In this document: positions 19,092-29,550 of the stretch, piece by piece
Layout of the letters: each line of letters starts with the position of its first letter
How positions within the stretch are numbered: position 1 is the first letter of the stretch
Assembly: GCF_026283965.1 (NCBI RefSeq)
Contig: NZ_JAPDPD010000028.1
Location: forward strand, 1 to 56,598
DNA: 56,598 nucleotides
Source of the DNA: Dyella subtropica
GTDB lineage: Bacteria; Pseudomonadota; Gammaproteobacteria; Xanthomonadales; Rhodanobacteraceae
Direction: 5' to 3'
Made by a program: the position numbers and the translations under genes
Notes under the pieces: generated by a model
Database searches by the model: none
Seen by the model: the letters and a program-made list of their open reading frames with translations, nothing else
Told to the model about the DNA's origin: nothing

Positions 19092-21683
19092 ATGCTCAAC
19101 GCCTATCGCCAACACGTCGCCGAGCGCGCCGCGCTGGGAATCCCCGCGCTGCCGTTGTCGGCCCAGCAGACCGCCGACCTGATCGAGCTGCTGAAGAATC
19201 CGCCCGCAGGCGAAGAGGCATTCCTGGTTGACCTGATCACTCATCGCGTGCCGGCCGGCGTGGACGATGCCGCCAAGGTCAAGGCTTCGTACCTGGCCGC
19301 CGTGGCATTCGGCACCGAGAAGTGCGCGCTGATCAGCCGCGAGAAGGCCACCGAGCTGCTGGGCACCATGCTGGGCGGCTACAACATCCATCCGCTGGTC
19401 GAGCTGCTGGACGACGCGCAGGTCAGCGGCATCGCCGCCGAGGCGCTGAAGAAAACCCTGCTGATGTTCGACGCCTTCCACGACGTCAAGGACAAGGCCG
19501 ACAAGGGTAATGCCAACGCCAAGTCCGTGCTGCAGAGCTGGGCCGACGCCGAGTGGTTCACCAGCCGTCCGGAAGTGCCGCAGAGCCTGACCATCACCGT
19601 GTTCAAGGTGCCGGGCGAGACCAACACCGACGACTTGTCGCCGGCGCCCGACGCCACCACGCGTCCGGACATCCCGATGCACGCGCTGGCGATGCTGAAG
19701 AACAAGCGCGACGGCGCGCCGTTCCAGCCGGAAGAAGACGGCAAGCGCGGTCCGATCCAGCAGATCCTCGATCTCAAGAACAAGGGCCATCTAGTGGCCT
19801 ATGTCGGCGACGTGGTCGGCACGGGTTCCAGCCGCAAGTCGGCGACCAACTCGGTGCTGTGGTGGACCGGTGAGGACATCCCGTTCATCCCCAACAAGCG
19901 CTTCGGCGGCGTGTGCCTGGGCAGCAAGATCGCTCCGATCTTCTACAACACCATGGAAGATGCCGGCGCGCTGCCGATCGAACTCGACGTCTCCAAGATG
20001 GAGATGGGCGATGTGGTCGAGCTGCGTCCTTATGATGGCAAGGCGCTGAAGAACGGCGAAGTGATCGCCGAGTTCCAGGTGAAGTCCGACGTGCTGTTCG
20101 ACGAAGTGCGCGCCGGTGGCCGCATTCCGCTGATCATCGGCCGCGGCCTGACCGCGAAGGCGCGCGAGGCGCTGGGCCTGCCGGCGTCGAACCTGTTCCG
20201 CCTGCCGCAGAACCCGGTCGACACTGGCAAGGGCTTCACTCTGGCGCAGAAGATGGTTGGCCGCGCCTGTGGCTTGGCGGAAGGCCAGGGCGTGCGTCCT
20301 GGCACCTATTGCGAGCCGAAGATGACCTCGGTGGGTTCGCAAGACACCACCGGCCCGATGACCCGCGACGAACTGAAAGACCTGGCCTGCCTGGGCTTCT
20401 CGGCTGACCTGGTGATGCAGTCGTTCTGCCACACCGCGGCGTATCCGAAGCCGGTCGACGTCAAGACCCACCACGAGCTGCCGGCCTTCATCTCCACCCG
20501 CGGTGGCATCAGCCTGCGTCCGGGTGATGGCGTGATCCATTCCTGGCTCAACCGCATGCTGCTGCCGGATACCGTCGGCACCGGCGGCGACAGCCACACG
20601 CGTTTCCCGATCGGTATTTCGTTCCCGGCCGGCTCAGGCCTGGTCGCCTTCGCGGCGGCTACCGGCGTGATGCCGCTGGATATGCCGGAGTCGGTGCTGG
20701 TGCGATTCAAGGGCGAGTTGCAGCCGGGCGTGACGCTGCGCGACCTGGTCAATGCGATCCCGCTCTACGCGATCAAGCAGGACCTGCTCACCGTCGCCAA
20801 GCAAGGCAAAAAGAACATCTTCTCCGGCCGCATCCTGGAAATCGAAGGTCTGCCGAACCTGAAGGTGGAGCAGGCGTTCGAGCTATCCGACGCCTCGGCT
20901 GAGCGTTCGGCCGCCGGTTGCACCGTGCACCTCAACAAGGAACCGATCATCGAGTACCTCAACTCGAACATCACCTTGCTCAAGTACATGATTGCCCAGG
21001 GTTACCAGGACGCCCGCAGCCTGCATCGTCGCATCAAGGCGATGGAAGCCTGGCTGGCCAACCCGCAGCTGATGGAGCGCGATGCGGATGCCGAGTACGC
21101 CGCCGTGATCGAGATTGATCTGGCCGACGTGCACGAGCCGATCGTGGCGTGCCCGAACGACCCGGACGACGTGAAGACCCTGACCGACGTGGCCGGTGCG
21201 ACCATCGATGAGGTGTTCATCGGTTCGTGCATGACGAATATTGGTCATTTCCGGGCAGCGTCGAAGCTGCTGGAAGGTAAGCGCGACATCCCGACCAAGT
21301 TGTGGGTGGCCCCGCCGACCAAGATGGACCAGAAGCAGCTGACTGAGGAAGGCCACTACGGCGTGCTCGGCACGGCCGGCGCGCGCATGGAAATGCCGGG
21401 TTGCTCGCTGTGCATGGGCAACCAGGCACAGGTGCGCGAGGGTGCCACGGTGTTCTCCACTTCCACCCGCAACTTCCCGAACCGTCTGGGCAAGAACTCC
21501 AACGTGTACCTGGGTTCGGCCGAGCTGGCCGCGATCTGCTCGCGTCTGGGCCGCATCCCGACCAAGGCGGAGTACATGACCGACATCGGCGTGATCAATG
21601 CCAATGGCGACAAGATCTACCAGTACATGAACTTCGACCAGATCGAAGACTTCAAGCAGGTCGCCGATACCGTCGAAGCCTGA
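19092..21683 (+). CDS. acnB: Bifunctional aconitate hydratase B / 2-methylisocitrate dehydratase
   Basis: Main TCA-cycle aconitase, 863 residues, matching E. coli AcnB (865). It begins [20 protein letters not shown], the HEAT-like N-terminal domain of AcnB. The swivelling domain is at about residues 165-380 ([23 protein letters not shown]). Cluster cysteines are in [10 protein letters not shown] (about 713) and CSLCMGNQ (about 773 and 776). The start at 19092 is set by homology. A terminator follows 20 bases after the stop. Confidence 0.96.
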   Translation: MLNAYRQHVAERAALGIPALPLSAQQTADLIELLKNPPAGEEAFLVDLITHRVPAGVDDAAKVKASYLAAVAFGTEKCALISREKATELLGTMLGGYNIHPLVELLDDAQVSGIAAEALKKTLLMFDAFHDVKDKADKGNANAKSVLQSWADAEWFTSRPEVPQSLTITVFKVPGETNTDDLSPAPDATTRPDIPMHALAMLKNKRDGAPFQPEEDGKRGPIQQILDLKNKGHLVAYVGDVVGTGSSRKSATNSVLWWTGEDIPFIPNKRFGGVCLGSKIAPIFYNTMEDAGALPIELDVSKMEMGDVVELRPYDGKALKNGEVIAEFQVKSDVLFDEVRAGGRIPLIIGRGLTAKAREALGLPASNLFRLPQNPVDTGKGFTLAQKMVGRACGLAEGQGVRPGTYCEPKMTSVGSQDTTGPMTRDELKDLACLGFSADLVMQSFCHTAAYPKPVDVKTHHELPAFISTRGGISLRPGDGVIHSWLNRMLLPDTVGTGGDSHTRFPIGISFPAGSGLVAFAAATGVMPLDMPESVLVRFKGELQPGVTLRDLVNAIPLYAIKQDLLTVAKQGKKNIFSGRILEIEGLPNLKVEQAFELSDASAERSAAGCTVHLNKEPIIEYLNSNITLLKYMIAQGYQDARSLHRRIKAMEAWLANPQLMERDADAEYAAVIEIDLADVHEPIVACPNDPDDVKTLTDVAGATIDEVFIGSCMTNIGHFRAASKLLEGKRDIPTKLWVAPPTKMDQKQLTEEGHYGVLGTAGARMEMPGCSLCMGNQAQVREGATVFSTSTRNFPNRLGKNSNVYLGSAELAAICSRLGRIPTKAEYMTDIGVINANGDKIYQYMNFDQIEDFKQVADTVEA

Positions 21684-21703
21684 GCTATCTGGTGAGTTGA
21701 ACG

Positions 21704-21730
21704 CGAAGCCCGGCCCTGTGCCGGGCTTCG
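21704..21730 (+). terminator. Terminator after acnB
   Basis: A perfect 10-bp stem cgaagcccgg / ccgggcttcg with a 7-nt loop, followed by tcgttta. The T-run is weak. Confidence 0.75.
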
Positions 21731-21782
21731 TCGTTTATGCTTTGCCCGGTTCCACGACGGGGCAGGGCAGCGAGGCGGCAGG

Positions 21783-22700
21783 ATGATTTCGACCCATTTA
21801 TCGGTAGTCTCGCTGCGCGACCTGACCCTGGTGCAGGCGGTGCGGCGACATGGCAGCTTCAACAGCGCGGCCCGCGCCATGCACATTAGTCCGTCCGGTC
21901 TGTCGCATCAGGTGCAGAAGGTGGAGCAGGCGCTGGGCACACCTTTGTTCGAGCGTGGCGGCCGGCGCATCGTGCCCACCGCTGGCGGTCAACGGTTGCT
22001 GGAGCAGATCGATGCGGTGTTGGTGGCCGCCGAGCATCTGCAACAGGCGGCGCGTGCTGGCGAAGTGGCCTTCGGTGGTGAGTTGCGTCTCGGCGTGCTG
22101 GCCACGCTGGGGCCGTATCTGCTGCCACATCTGATCGCGCCGTTCCCTCAGCATTTCCCGGCCGCGACATTGAGCCTGTCCGAGGGCAAACCGCGCGGTT
22201 TGCTACGTCGTCTGCATGAGGGCGAGCTGGATGCAGTGCTGGCTCCACCGGCACCCGCCGTCAGCGGTATCGCCATGCGACCGCTTTTTTTCGAGCCCTG
22301 GGAAGTGATGCTGCGTGCCGATCACCCTCTGGCCGGCCGCCGCAGCGTGGCGCTGGAACAACTGGACGCCAAAGAGGCGACGCTGATGACGGAGAGCCAT
22401 GCCGATCACGTGCTAGGTGGCGGCCATGTGCAGGATGTCAGCCTGGAAAGCCTGGCTGCGCTGGTAGGTTTGCGTGGCGGCTACGCCTTGGTGCCCGCCC
22501 TGGCTCACGATCGTCTGGCTTCGACGCCGGATATTGCGCTTGCAAAGATCAAGGGACAGGCGCCGGGGCGGGAGATCGCGCTCTATTGGCGCGAAGCTTC
22601 TCCATGGCATGGTGACCTGCAGGCGTTTGCCGAGTTGCTGCGCAAGCTGGCTAAGCAGCGGCCGGGCCTCAAGCTAATCGAAACATCGAAACCGCTGTAG
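21783..22700 (+). CDS. OxyR-like LysR-family regulator lacking cysteines
   Basis: A 305-residue LTTR whose effector domain aligns by eye with OxyR: GVLATLGPYLLPHLIAPFP, then VSLESLAALVGLRGGYALVPALA. The N-terminal HTH is FNSAARAMHISPSGLSHQVQ (about 26-45). In OxyR, peroxide is sensed by two cysteines, the first in GHCLRD; here that site reads SHADHV, and the whole protein has no cysteine. It therefore cannot sense peroxide by the OxyR disulfide; its signal is unknown. The TAG stop codon lies inside the repeat that begins at 22696. Neighbours give no clear target gene. Confidence 0.85.
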   Translation: MISTHLSVVSLRDLTLVQAVRRHGSFNSAARAMHISPSGLSHQVQKVEQALGTPLFERGGRRIVPTAGGQRLLEQIDAVLVAAEHLQQAARAGEVAFGGELRLGVLATLGPYLLPHLIAPFPQHFPAATLSLSEGKPRGLLRRLHEGELDAVLAPPAPAVSGIAMRPLFFEPWEVMLRADHPLAGRRSVALEQLDAKEATLMTESHADHVLGGGHVQDVSLESLAALVGLRGGYALVPALAHDRLASTPDIALAKIKGQAPGREIALYWREASPWHGDLQAFAELLRKLAKQRPGLKLIETSKPL

Positions 22701-22776
22701 GAGCGCACCCTGTGCGCGACAGGCCTTCGGAGCAAGCGTTCCAGATGTCCGGTCGCCCACAGGGTGGGCTCCTCCA
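22696..22776. repeat. REP-like palindrome, family 1, copy C
   Basis: Arms tgtaggagcgcaccctgtg and cacagggtgggctcctcca. The TAG within tgTAGgagc is the stop codon of the OxyR-like gene (22698-22700). It sits between that gene and the convergent hflD. Confidence 0.85.
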
Positions 22777-22788
22777 GCAAGGCTCGAT

Positions 22789-23412
22789 CTAGCCGTTATC
22801 GAGGGTGGCTCCCGTCAACAACCCCCGTGCCAACATGCTGCATTGACGCCGATACAACAGCAGCTGCCACTGGCGACCACCGACCTGACGCCACAGCACG
22901 GCCGAGCGCACGGCAGCGAGGAGGCTGGTGCGCACTTTTTCTACCACGTTCGATTGCTGCAGCTGTTGCGGATTGCCGGTGACCATCACGCGCGGCTTGA
23001 GTGTAGACAGGGTGGATGCGTACAGCTCGGCCAGGCGCTTGATGACCTGCGGCGAGTCCTTGCCAAAGTGCTCCACCTGGCGCTGTGCGGACACAATGCC
23101 TTGCTGCAGGTCGCCGAGCAGCGAGCCATGTCGAGCCAGGCTGCGCTCCAGACGCATCACCGTTACCGCCATGCGGGTGATGGCCATGTCGCGGCCGGTT
23201 TCGTCCAATTGGGAAATCAGATTGCGCAGACCCAGCCGTACACCAGCGACATCGCCATAGACGCCTACCACCGATGGCGCATCAATGCGAAACACGCTGC
23301 CCAGGCTGGCCTCGAAAGCGCCCTCGTCGCAGCGCCCCTCGTTTGCCAGCTGCTGCGCCAGGGCGGTGGCCTGAAACAGGCCGGCGAGGGCGAGCACGCG
23401 CTCTTCATTCAT
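22789..23412 (-). CDS. hflD: High frequency lysogenization protein HflD homologue
   Basis: A 207-residue all-helical protein matching HflD/YcfC: LALAGLFQATALAQQLANEG at the start, QRQVEHF in the middle, PRVMVTGNPQQLQ and KVRTSLLAAVRSAVLWRQVG near the end. In E. coli it associates with the inner membrane and antagonises lambda CII; its cellular role is unclear. It lies 10 bases after mnmA, reproducing the E. coli nudJ-mnmA-hflD order; purB, which follows in E. coli, is not here. Confidence 0.9.
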   Translation of the reverse strand: MNEERVLALAGLFQATALAQQLANEGRCDEGAFEASLGSVFRIDAPSVVGVYGDVAGVRLGLRNLISQLDETGRDMAITRMAVTVMRLERSLARHGSLLGDLQQGIVSAQRQVEHFGKDSPQVIKRLAELYASTLSTLKPRVMVTGNPQQLQQSNVVEKVRTSLLAAVRSAVLWRQVGGRQWQLLLYRRQCSMLARGLLTGATLDNG

Positions 23413-23422
23413 GGCAAAGGTT

Positions 23423-24556
23423 TCAAACACGTTGGACGGACTCTTCTGCGGGGTCAGGGGCGGCGTTCCAGCCGCCGTAGCGGGCATCGGTGCAGGCGAT
23501 CACGGCGCCGCCCAGACAGGCGTCGCCGTCGTAAAACACCACGGACTGACCAGGGGTGACGGCGCGCTGGGGCTCCTCGAACAGTACCTCGATGCCGTCG
23601 CCGACAAGGCGCACGGTGCAGCTCTGGTCCTGCTGGCGATAGCGGGTCTTGGCGGTGCAGCGAAATTCGGTACCCGGCGCTTCGCCGGCGACCCAATGTG
23701 GCATCTCGGCGCGCAGACGGTGCGAGTACAGCCAATGATTCTCGCCGCCCTGGGCGACATAAAGCACATTGGCCGCGACATTTTTGCCCACCACGTACCA
23801 GGCCTCGCCGCTGGCGCCATGGCGCCCGCCAATGCCCAGGCCGTTGCGCTGGCCCAGCGTGTAATACATGACACCTTGGTGCTGACCGATCAGCTCGCCT
23901 TCGGGGGTGCGCATTTCACCGGGACGGGCAGGGATGTACTGGCCGAGGAATTCGCGAAAGTCGCGTTCGCCAATAAAGCAGATTCCGGTGGAATCCTTCT
24001 TGGCGTGCGTAGGCAGGGCGGCGTCCAGCGCCATGCGGCGCACTTGGGACTTCTCGATCTCGCCCACCGGAAACAGGGTGGCCGCGAGTTGCTCCTGACC
24101 CAGCGCGTGCAGGAAATAGGTCTGGTCCTTGGCGGCGTCGACCGCGCGCAGCAGGCGGTAACGGCCGTCTTTGAAATCGACGCGGGCGTAGTGGCCGGTG
24201 GCGATCTTCTCCGCGCCCAGGGCGCGCGCGTCGTCCAGGAACGTCTTGAACTTGATTTCGCGATTGCACAGCACGTCCGGATTGGGCGTGCGGCCGGCGC
24301 GGTATTCGGCGAGGAAGTGTTCGAACACGCCGTCCCAGTACTCGGCGGCGAAGTTGCGGGCGTGGAAGGGAATATCCAGTCGGCCGCACACGGCGACGGC
24401 GTCTTTGCGATCGGCGTCGGCAGTGCAAGGACCGTCACGATCGTCCTCTTCCCAGTTCTGCATGAACAGGCCCTCGACCTGATGGCCGGCCCGTTGCAGC
24501 AGGAGGGCGGCGACCGAGGAATCCACGCCGCCGGAGATGCCCAGCATCACCTTCAC
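23423..24556 (-). CDS. mnmA: tRNA-specific 2-thiouridylase MnmA
   Basis: Installs sulfur at position 2 of the wobble uridine in tRNA-Lys, -Glu and -Gln, taking persulfide from the Tus relay. 377 residues. ATP pyrophosphatase P-loop [14 protein letters not shown] at residues 6-19; catalytic C97 in PDVLCNRE and second cysteine C193 in [26 protein letters not shown] in the central domain. I place the start at GTG 24556 because [10 protein letters not shown] then matches the family; it overlaps the NudJ stop as GTGA, implying coupling. ATG 24547 would trim three residues. Confidence 0.93.
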   Translation of the reverse strand: MKVMLGISGGVDSSVAALLLQRAGHQVEGLFMQNWEEDDRDGPCTADADRKDAVAVCGRLDIPFHARNFAAEYWDGVFEHFLAEYRAGRTPNPDVLCNREIKFKTFLDDARALGAEKIATGHYARVDFKDGRYRLLRAVDAAKDQTYFLHALGQEQLAATLFPVGEIEKSQVRRMALDAALPTHAKKDSTGICFIGERDFREFLGQYIPARPGEMRTPEGELIGQHQGVMYYTLGQRNGLGIGGRHGASGEAWYVVGKNVAANVLYVAQGGENHWLYSHRLRAEMPHWVAGEAPGTEFRCTAKTRYRQQDQSCTVRLVGDGIEVLFEEPQRAVTPGQSVVFYDGDACLGGAVIACTDARYGGWNAAPDPAEESVQRV

Positions 24557-25044
24557 GGGTAACGGTCCGCCGGCAGCAGACTGCCGAGCACGGACAACGG
24601 TACGCGCTGTCCGGTAAGCCATGTATCGATGCTTTGCAGTACCAGCGGAGTGCGCACCTGATGGCCCAGTGCGGCGATTTCCGCGCGGGTCAGCCACAAG
24701 GCGCGGCGAATGCCTTTGTCCAGCGGGCGCTGTGGGTCGTGGCTGAAGGCGCGGGCGGCGAAACTGAAACGCAGCACGCTCTCGCCATGCTCGGTGCTGC
24801 GCCACTGGTTCACGCTGACGAGGTATTCGAGGCTGACCGTCCAGCCGGTTTCCTCAAGTGTCTCGCGCACGGCAGCGCTGGCGAGGCTTTCGCCGTCCTC
24901 GAGATGGCCGGCCGGCTGGTTATAGGCGATGCGGCCGTTCACTTCTTCTTCCACCATCAGGTAGCGGTCGCCATCGGCAACCACGCAGGCCACCGTGACA
25001 CGGGGGCACCAGACGGTTGAGGGAGATGCCTTGGTGTCGTTCAT
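24553..25044 (-). CDS. nudJ: NUDIX phosphatase NudJ
   Basis: A 163-residue Nudix hydrolase. The Nudix box is complete: [20 protein letters not shown] from residue 46, with the REXXEE core at R60-E65. The N-terminal part ([20 protein letters not shown]) and position directly upstream of mnmA match NudJ (YmfB), which hydrolyses nucleoside tri- and diphosphates and thiamine or HMP pyrophosphates. It heads the nudJ-mnmA-hflD unit, overlapping mnmA by 4 bases. Confidence 0.9.
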   Translation of the reverse strand: MNDTKASPSTVWCPRVTVACVVADGDRYLMVEEEVNGRIAYNQPAGHLEDGESLASAAVRETLEETGWTVSLEYLVSVNQWRSTEHGESVLRFSFAARAFSHDPQRPLDKGIRRALWLTRAEIAALGHQVRTPLVLQSIDTWLTGQRVPLSVLGSLLPADRYP

Positions 25045-25131
25045 GGGCGTTGATATGGCGCCGACAGCGGCACTGGAAAAGGTGTCATTGTGCCATTACC
25101 TGAGAGGATTGGCCGCGCACGGAGCCCAGCC

Positions 25132-25176
25132 CCTGTTTACGATCTCGACGCGGACTACGTGGAGTTCGTAAACAGG
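25132..25176. repeat. Palindromic repeat, family 2, copy 2
   Basis: 11-base arms cctgtttacga (25132-25142) and tcgtaaacagg (25166-25176), related to the gagcctgttcac family. It lies between the divergent nudJ and clpS genes, upstream of clpS. Confidence 0.75.
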
Positions 25177-25230
25177 CTCTCCACCATGTCCAGCGGTATA
25201 CTCCTCACCAAGATCCAGCATCCAGAAACC

Positions 25231-25557
25231 ATGGCGCACGAACCCGAACACGAGCAAGGTCAGGAACACGGCTTGGCGCTGGAAACCTCCCGTCCGGAGG
25301 TCGCCCGCCCACCCTTATTTCAGGTGGTCCTGATCAACGACGATTTCACCCCGATGGATTTCGTGGTGGAAGTGCTCCGCAGCTTCTTCAGCCTGGACCA
25401 GGAACAAGCGGTACAGGTCATGCTTCATGTACATACCCGTGGCAAGGGTGTGTGCGGCGTGTTTACCAGGGAGGTGGCCGAGACCAAGGTGACTCAGGTG
25501 AACGAATATTCACGTGCTCATCAGCATCCGTTGTTGTGCACTATGGAAAAGCTCTGA
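25231..25557 (+). CDS. clpS: ATP-dependent Clp protease adaptor ClpS
   Basis: N-end-rule adaptor, 108 residues, that delivers substrates with N-terminal Leu, Phe, Tyr or Trp to ClpAP. Core motifs: [20 protein letters not shown] at about residues 31-50 with the NDD(Y/F)TPM signature, [20 protein letters not shown], and ahead of these a disordered acidic N-terminus ([11 protein letters not shown]). ATG 25231 fits the family length; ATG 25186 would add 15 unlikely residues. clpA follows 63 bases downstream. Confidence 0.94.
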   Translation: MAHEPEHEQGQEHGLALETSRPEVARPPLFQVVLINDDFTPMDFVVEVLRSFFSLDQEQAVQVMLHVHTRGKGVCGVFTREVAETKVTQVNEYSRAHQHPLLCTMEKL

Positions 25558-25620
25558 GCGACCCCATTTCGTGGTCATCGCGGCATTTGCCGCCCTGCCA
25601 TTCAAGCGGAGAAGGTCCGG

Positions 25621-27891
25621 ATGTTTAGCAAGGATCTCGAAGTCACCATCGGCCAGTGCTACAAGCAGGCCCGCGAGCAGCGCCACGAATTCATGACGGT
25701 GGAGCATCTGCTGCTAGCGCTCACCGAAAACCAGTCAGCCCTGGGTGCCTTGCGCGCCTGCGGCGTCGACCTGCCGCGCCTGACCCACGAGTTGGAAAAG
25801 ATCATCGCCGAGACCGTGCCGGTATTGCCGCACGGCGACGAGCGGGATACCCAGCCCACGTTGGGTTTCCAGCGCGTATTGCAGCGGGCGGTCTACCACG
25901 TACAGTCCTCCGGCCGTAAGGAGGTCACCGGTGCCAATGTGCTGGTGGCGATTTTCGGTGAGAAGGATTCGCATGCCGTGTACTTCCTGCACCAGCAGGA
26001 AATTACCCGCCTCGACGTGGTGAATTACATCTCGCACGGCATTGCCAAGATTGGCGATGAGCCGTCTGCCAGCATGCCGAGTAGCGAACGCGACGGTGAA
26101 GAGGGTGGCGAGCCCAAGGGCAACCCGCTCAGCGAGTACGCCAGCAACCTCAATGAGCTCGCGCTGGAAGGCAAGATCGACCCGTTGATCGGCCGGCAGG
26201 ACGAGATCGAACGCACCATCCAGGTGTTGTGCCGCCGCCGCAAGAACAACCCGCTCTACGTTGGTGAGGCTGGCGTCGGCAAGACAGCCCTGGCCGAAGG
26301 TCTGGCCAAGCGCATTGTCGACGGCGACGTGCCGGAAGTGCTGGAAAATTCCACCATCTGGTCGCTGGACCTCGGCGCCCTGGTGGCCGGCACCAAGTAC
26401 CGTGGTGATTTCGAGAAGCGCCTGAAAGCGGTGATCTCCCAGCTGAAGAAGCAGTCGGGCGCGATTCTGTTCATCGATGAAATCCACACCATCATCGGTG
26501 CGGGCTCGGCTTCGGGCGGCACCATGGATGCCTCGAACCTGATCAAGCCGATGCTGGCCTCCGGCGAGTTGCGCTGCATCGGTTCGACCACCTTCCAGGA
26601 ATTCCGCGGCATCTTCGAAAAAGACCGCGCGCTGGCCCGCCGCTTCCAGAAGATCGACGTGGTCGAGCCGACTGTGGCCGACAGCATCGAGATTCTCAAA
26701 GGCCTGCGCTCGCGTTTCGAAGAACACCACAACGTCGTTTACACCAATGAGTCGCTGAAGGCGGCGGTAGACCTGTCGGTCAAGCACATTCCCGACCGTC
26801 TGCTTCCGGACAAGGCCATCGACGTGATCGATGAGGCTGGCGCCCGCCAGCGCCTGCTGCCGGTCGATCAGCGCACCGGCAAGATCGACGTGCCGGAAGT
26901 GGAATACATCGTCGCCAAGATGGCGCGTATCCCGGCTAAGCAGGTCTCTGCGTCCGACCGCGATGTGCTGAGGAACCTGGAGCGCAATCTGAAGATGGTG
27001 GTGTTCGGCCAGGATGCGGCGATCGAGGCGCTGTCGGCCTCGATCAAGATGGCGCGTTCCGGGCTGGCCGATCCGTCCAAGCCGATTGGCTGCTTCCTAC
27101 TGGCTGGCCCCACTGGCGTCGGCAAGACTGAGGTCACCCGTCAGCTGGCGATGCAGCTGGGCATAGAGATGATCCGCTTCGACATGTCCGAGTACATGGA
27201 AGCGCACTCCGTCTCCCGCCTGGTCGGCGCACCTCCGGGCTACGTGGGCTTCGATCAGGGCGGCCTGTTGACCGAGGCGGTGACTAAGCATCCGCATGCG
27301 GTGCTGTTGTTGGACGAAATCGAGAAGGCGCATCCGGATGTGTACAACATCCTGCTGCAGGTGATGGATCGCGGCGTGCTGACCGACACCAACGGTCGCG
27401 AGGCGAACTTCAAGAATGTGGTGCTGGTGATGACCACCAATGCCGGTGCGCAGCAGGCGTCGCGTCGCGGCATCGGTTTCGTCAAGCAGAACCATTCGAT
27501 GGATGCGATGGAAGTGATTCGCCGCACCTTCACGCCGGAGTTCCGCAACCGTCTTGACGCGGTGATCCAGTTCAACGCGCTGGATTTCGAACACATCCTG
27601 CGTGTGGTCGACAAGTTCCTGATCGAACTGGAGTCGCAGCTGACCGAGAAGCACGTCAGCCTGGATGTGGACGCCGAAGCCCGCCATTGGCTGGCCGAAC
27701 ATGGCTTCGATCCGCAGATGGGCGCCCGCCCGATGTCTCGTGTGATCCAGGAGAAGGTAAAGCGCGCGCTGGCCGACGAACTGCTGTTCGGCAAACTGTC
27801 GGAGGGTGGCAAGGTGAGGCTGAGCGTGCTCGACGGCGAGCTGAAGGTAGAAACCGAGGCAGCGGAAAAATTGCCGGCCGTGGTCTCCTGA
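25621..27891 (+). CDS. clpA: ATP-dependent Clp protease ATP-binding subunit ClpA
   Basis: AAA+ unfoldase of ClpAP, 756 residues (E. coli 758). N-terminal Clp repeat domain at about 1-145 ([20 protein letters not shown]). First AAA module with Walker [13 protein letters not shown] near residue 217 and Walker B ILFIDEIH. Second with [13 protein letters not shown] near 497, [19 protein letters not shown], and a D2-small domain ending [20 protein letters not shown]. The ClpP-binding loop (IGF/IGL type) is present as [10 protein letters not shown]. Co-transcribed with clpS; terminator at 27909-27941. Confidence 0.96.
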   Translation: MFSKDLEVTIGQCYKQAREQRHEFMTVEHLLLALTENQSALGALRACGVDLPRLTHELEKIIAETVPVLPHGDERDTQPTLGFQRVLQRAVYHVQSSGRKEVTGANVLVAIFGEKDSHAVYFLHQQEITRLDVVNYISHGIAKIGDEPSASMPSSERDGEEGGEPKGNPLSEYASNLNELALEGKIDPLIGRQDEIERTIQVLCRRRKNNPLYVGEAGVGKTALAEGLAKRIVDGDVPEVLENSTIWSLDLGALVAGTKYRGDFEKRLKAVISQLKKQSGAILFIDEIHTIIGAGSASGGTMDASNLIKPMLASGELRCIGSTTFQEFRGIFEKDRALARRFQKIDVVEPTVADSIEILKGLRSRFEEHHNVVYTNESLKAAVDLSVKHIPDRLLPDKAIDVIDEAGARQRLLPVDQRTGKIDVPEVEYIVAKMARIPAKQVSASDRDVLRNLERNLKMVVFGQDAAIEALSASIKMARSGLADPSKPIGCFLLAGPTGVGKTEVTRQLAMQLGIEMIRFDMSEYMEAHSVSRLVGAPPGYVGFDQGGLLTEAVTKHPHAVLLLDEIEKAHPDVYNILLQVMDRGVLTDTNGREANFKNVVLVMTTNAGAQQASRRGIGFVKQNHSMDAMEVIRRTFTPEFRNRLDAVIQFNALDFEHILRVVDKFLIELESQLTEKHVSLDVDAEARHWLAEHGFDPQMGARPMSRVIQEKVKRALADELLFGKLSEGGKVRLSVLDGELKVETEAAEKLPAVVS

Positions 27892-27908
27892 CACGATCGC
27901 CAGGCAAA

Positions 27909-27941
27909 CGAAAAGGCCGCGCTAACAGCGCGGCCTTTTCG
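27909..27941. terminator. Terminator after clpA (bidirectional)
   Basis: A perfect 15-bp stem cgaaaaggccgcgct / agcgcggccttttcg with loop aac. Confidence 0.9.
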
Positions 27942-27945
27942 TATT

Positions 27946-28022
27946 TGTAGGAGCGCACCTTGTGCGCGATCCCGGTGTGATACTGCTCCGTAGGCTATTC
28001 GCGCACAGGGTGCGCTCCTACG
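27946..28022. repeat. REP-like palindrome, family 1, copy D
   Basis: Arms tgtaggagcgcaccttgtgcg and cgcacagggtgcgctcctacg, between convergent clpA and infA. Confidence 0.85.
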
Positions 28023-28026
28023 GGCA

Positions 28027-28245
28027 TCACTTCATGCGGTACGTGATACGACCCTTGGTCAGGTCGTACGGAGTCATCTCCACCTTCACCTTGTCGCCGG
28101 TGAGGATGCGGATGTAATGCTTGCGCATGCGACCGGAGATATGGGCGGTGATCACGTGCCCGTTTTCCAGCTGCACGCGGAACATGGTGTTGGGCAGGGT
28201 CTCTTGGACCGTGCCTTCCATTTCGATGACGTCGTCTTTGGCCAT
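28027..28245 (-). CDS. infA: Translation initiation factor IF-1
   Basis: The 72-residue S1-like OB-fold protein that occupies the ribosomal A site during initiation. The whole chain matches IF-1: [39 protein letters not shown] and [20 protein letters not shown]. Length is exactly that of the family. The clpS-clpA-infA neighbourhood is common in gammaproteobacteria; infA is on the opposite strand here. Confidence 0.97.
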   Translation of the reverse strand: MAKDDVIEMEGTVQETLPNTMFRVQLENGHVITAHISGRMRKHYIRILTGDKVKVEMTPYDLTKGRITYRMK

Positions 28246-28328
28246 GCGTTCCGGTCGGTGAGTGTGCAGCCGTCATGGCCGCTTAAGCGGTCGATTATGC
28301 CACGGAAGTTCGAATGGTTAAAGAATCA

Positions 28329-28604
28329 TCAGCTGAAGTGCTCATCGAGCTTGCGCCGGATCTCCTGCTCGACCATGCCCTTCAGTGGGGCCAGCATCAT
28401 GCCCAGCTCCGCCGTGACCTGGATGGCGTCGCCGCTGACCGCAATGGAGCCATTCACTCCGGGCCGGGAGAAACTCAGCGTATCACCCTGCCAATGCCCC
28501 TCCATACCGAACTTCTCATGCATGCGTGCAGCCACTTTTTCGACCACGGCGCGGGCCTCGGCGATGGAAAGCTGGTGCGGGCGGCGGATGTCGATCTTGG
28601 GCAT
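28329..28604 (-). CDS. Polyhydroxyalkanoic acid system family protein
   Basis: A 91-residue protein starting MPKIDIRRPHQLSIAEARAV; this ATG excludes an unconvincing 33-residue extension. The helix AVVEKVAARMHEKFGMEG, the strand pair WQGDTLSFSRPGVNGSIAV and the ending MLAPLKGMVEQEIRRKLDEH match the PHA_gran_rgn (polyhydroxyalkanoic acid system) family, which is small and of unclear function even where phasins are absent. No pha genes lie nearby. Possibly a single gene. Confidence 0.7.
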   Translation of the reverse strand: MPKIDIRRPHQLSIAEARAVVEKVAARMHEKFGMEGHWQGDTLSFSRPGVNGSIAVSGDAIQVTAELGMMLAPLKGMVEQEIRRKLDEHFS

Positions 28605-28705
28605 GAGATGAAGTCCAGGCGGTAAAGCCGTAGATAGTAAGCCAATCTTTATCGGACTGTTCCCATCATCTGTTAGAGTCCCGCCGTCTATTGACTGGTT
28701 CACAG

Positions 28706-29473
28706 ATGCGTATCGAGTTCTCCAATTCGGCCCGCGAGGATTTCCGCTGGGAGCAGCCTCTGCTGAGGATCGGCAGTGCGCCTGACAACGATTTGGTCCT
28801 CGCCGCCCATCAGGCGGGCAGCCATCATTTGCGCATCCAACAGGATCGCCGCGGTTGGGTATTGCAGGTGCTACCCCAGGGCAATCGCATCTACGTAAAC
28901 GCGCGTCCGGTACGCGAGTGCGCCCTGCTGCGTCCTGGCGACATCCTGAGCGTGGGCGACTGCCGCATGTTATTGCGCTCGGACGATGAGCCCACCGCGC
29001 GCGCGCCGATCAGCGTGCCTCCACTGGAGCGTTGCATCGTCGCGTTGCGCGCCGTGGCCGGACCGCTATCGGGGCGCGTACTGCCTCTGCAGGACAAGCT
29101 GGAGCTGGGGTCTTTGGGGCGCTACCCGCTGGAGCTGCCGCAGGGTGAAAGCGCATCGCTGCGGCTGGTATGGCGCGACAGCCAGCTATGGCTCGAGACG
29201 ATGCAGGCCTCGGCGCGCTATCCGCTGCGCGTCAACGGCGTCGTTGTGGAACAGGTTGCCCTGCAGCCCGGTGACCAGATAGGCCTCGCCATGCATCGTT
29301 TTGTACTGGATGCACCGGGCATGGAACCGGAGCCTGAGATCACGATGCCCGAGCCAGCACCAGAACACTTGCCCGAAGAAGACGCTGGCCCGCGCGGCGA
29401 AGTGTGGTGGTTGATCGTCACTGCCGCAGTGCTTGCGTTGGGTATTGCTTTGATCTTGCTCGTTCGTTTCTAG
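28706..29473 (+). CDS. Twin FHA-like domain membrane-anchored protein
   Basis: A 255-residue protein. The first FHA domain (about 5-90) shows LLRIGSAPDNDLVL, the SHHLRI strand with the conserved Ser-His, and GDILSVGDCRMLL. A second FHA-like half (about 110-205) shows the same strand order (LQDKLELGSLGRYPLEL, RVNGVVVEQVALQPGDQIGL) but lacks the Ser-His pair, so it probably does not bind phosphothreonine. A Pro/Glu linker precedes a C-terminal membrane segment (about 233-253, WWLIVTAAVLALGIALILLV). The FHA part would face the cytoplasm. No kinase gene is adjacent. Confidence 0.75.
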   Translation: MRIEFSNSAREDFRWEQPLLRIGSAPDNDLVLAAHQAGSHHLRIQQDRRGWVLQVLPQGNRIYVNARPVRECALLRPGDILSVGDCRMLLRSDDEPTARAPISVPPLERCIVALRAVAGPLSGRVLPLQDKLELGSLGRYPLELPQGESASLRLVWRDSQLWLETMQASARYPLRVNGVVVEQVALQPGDQIGLAMHRFVLDAPGMEPEPEITMPEPAPEHLPEEDAGPRGEVWWLIVTAAVLALGIALILLVRF

Positions 29474-29550
29474 GGCAACCATTTCTCGGTTGACCTTGGG
29501 TTGCTGCGCCGCGCCATAATGCTGGGATTACCCCCCAAGAGGCGTCGTCT

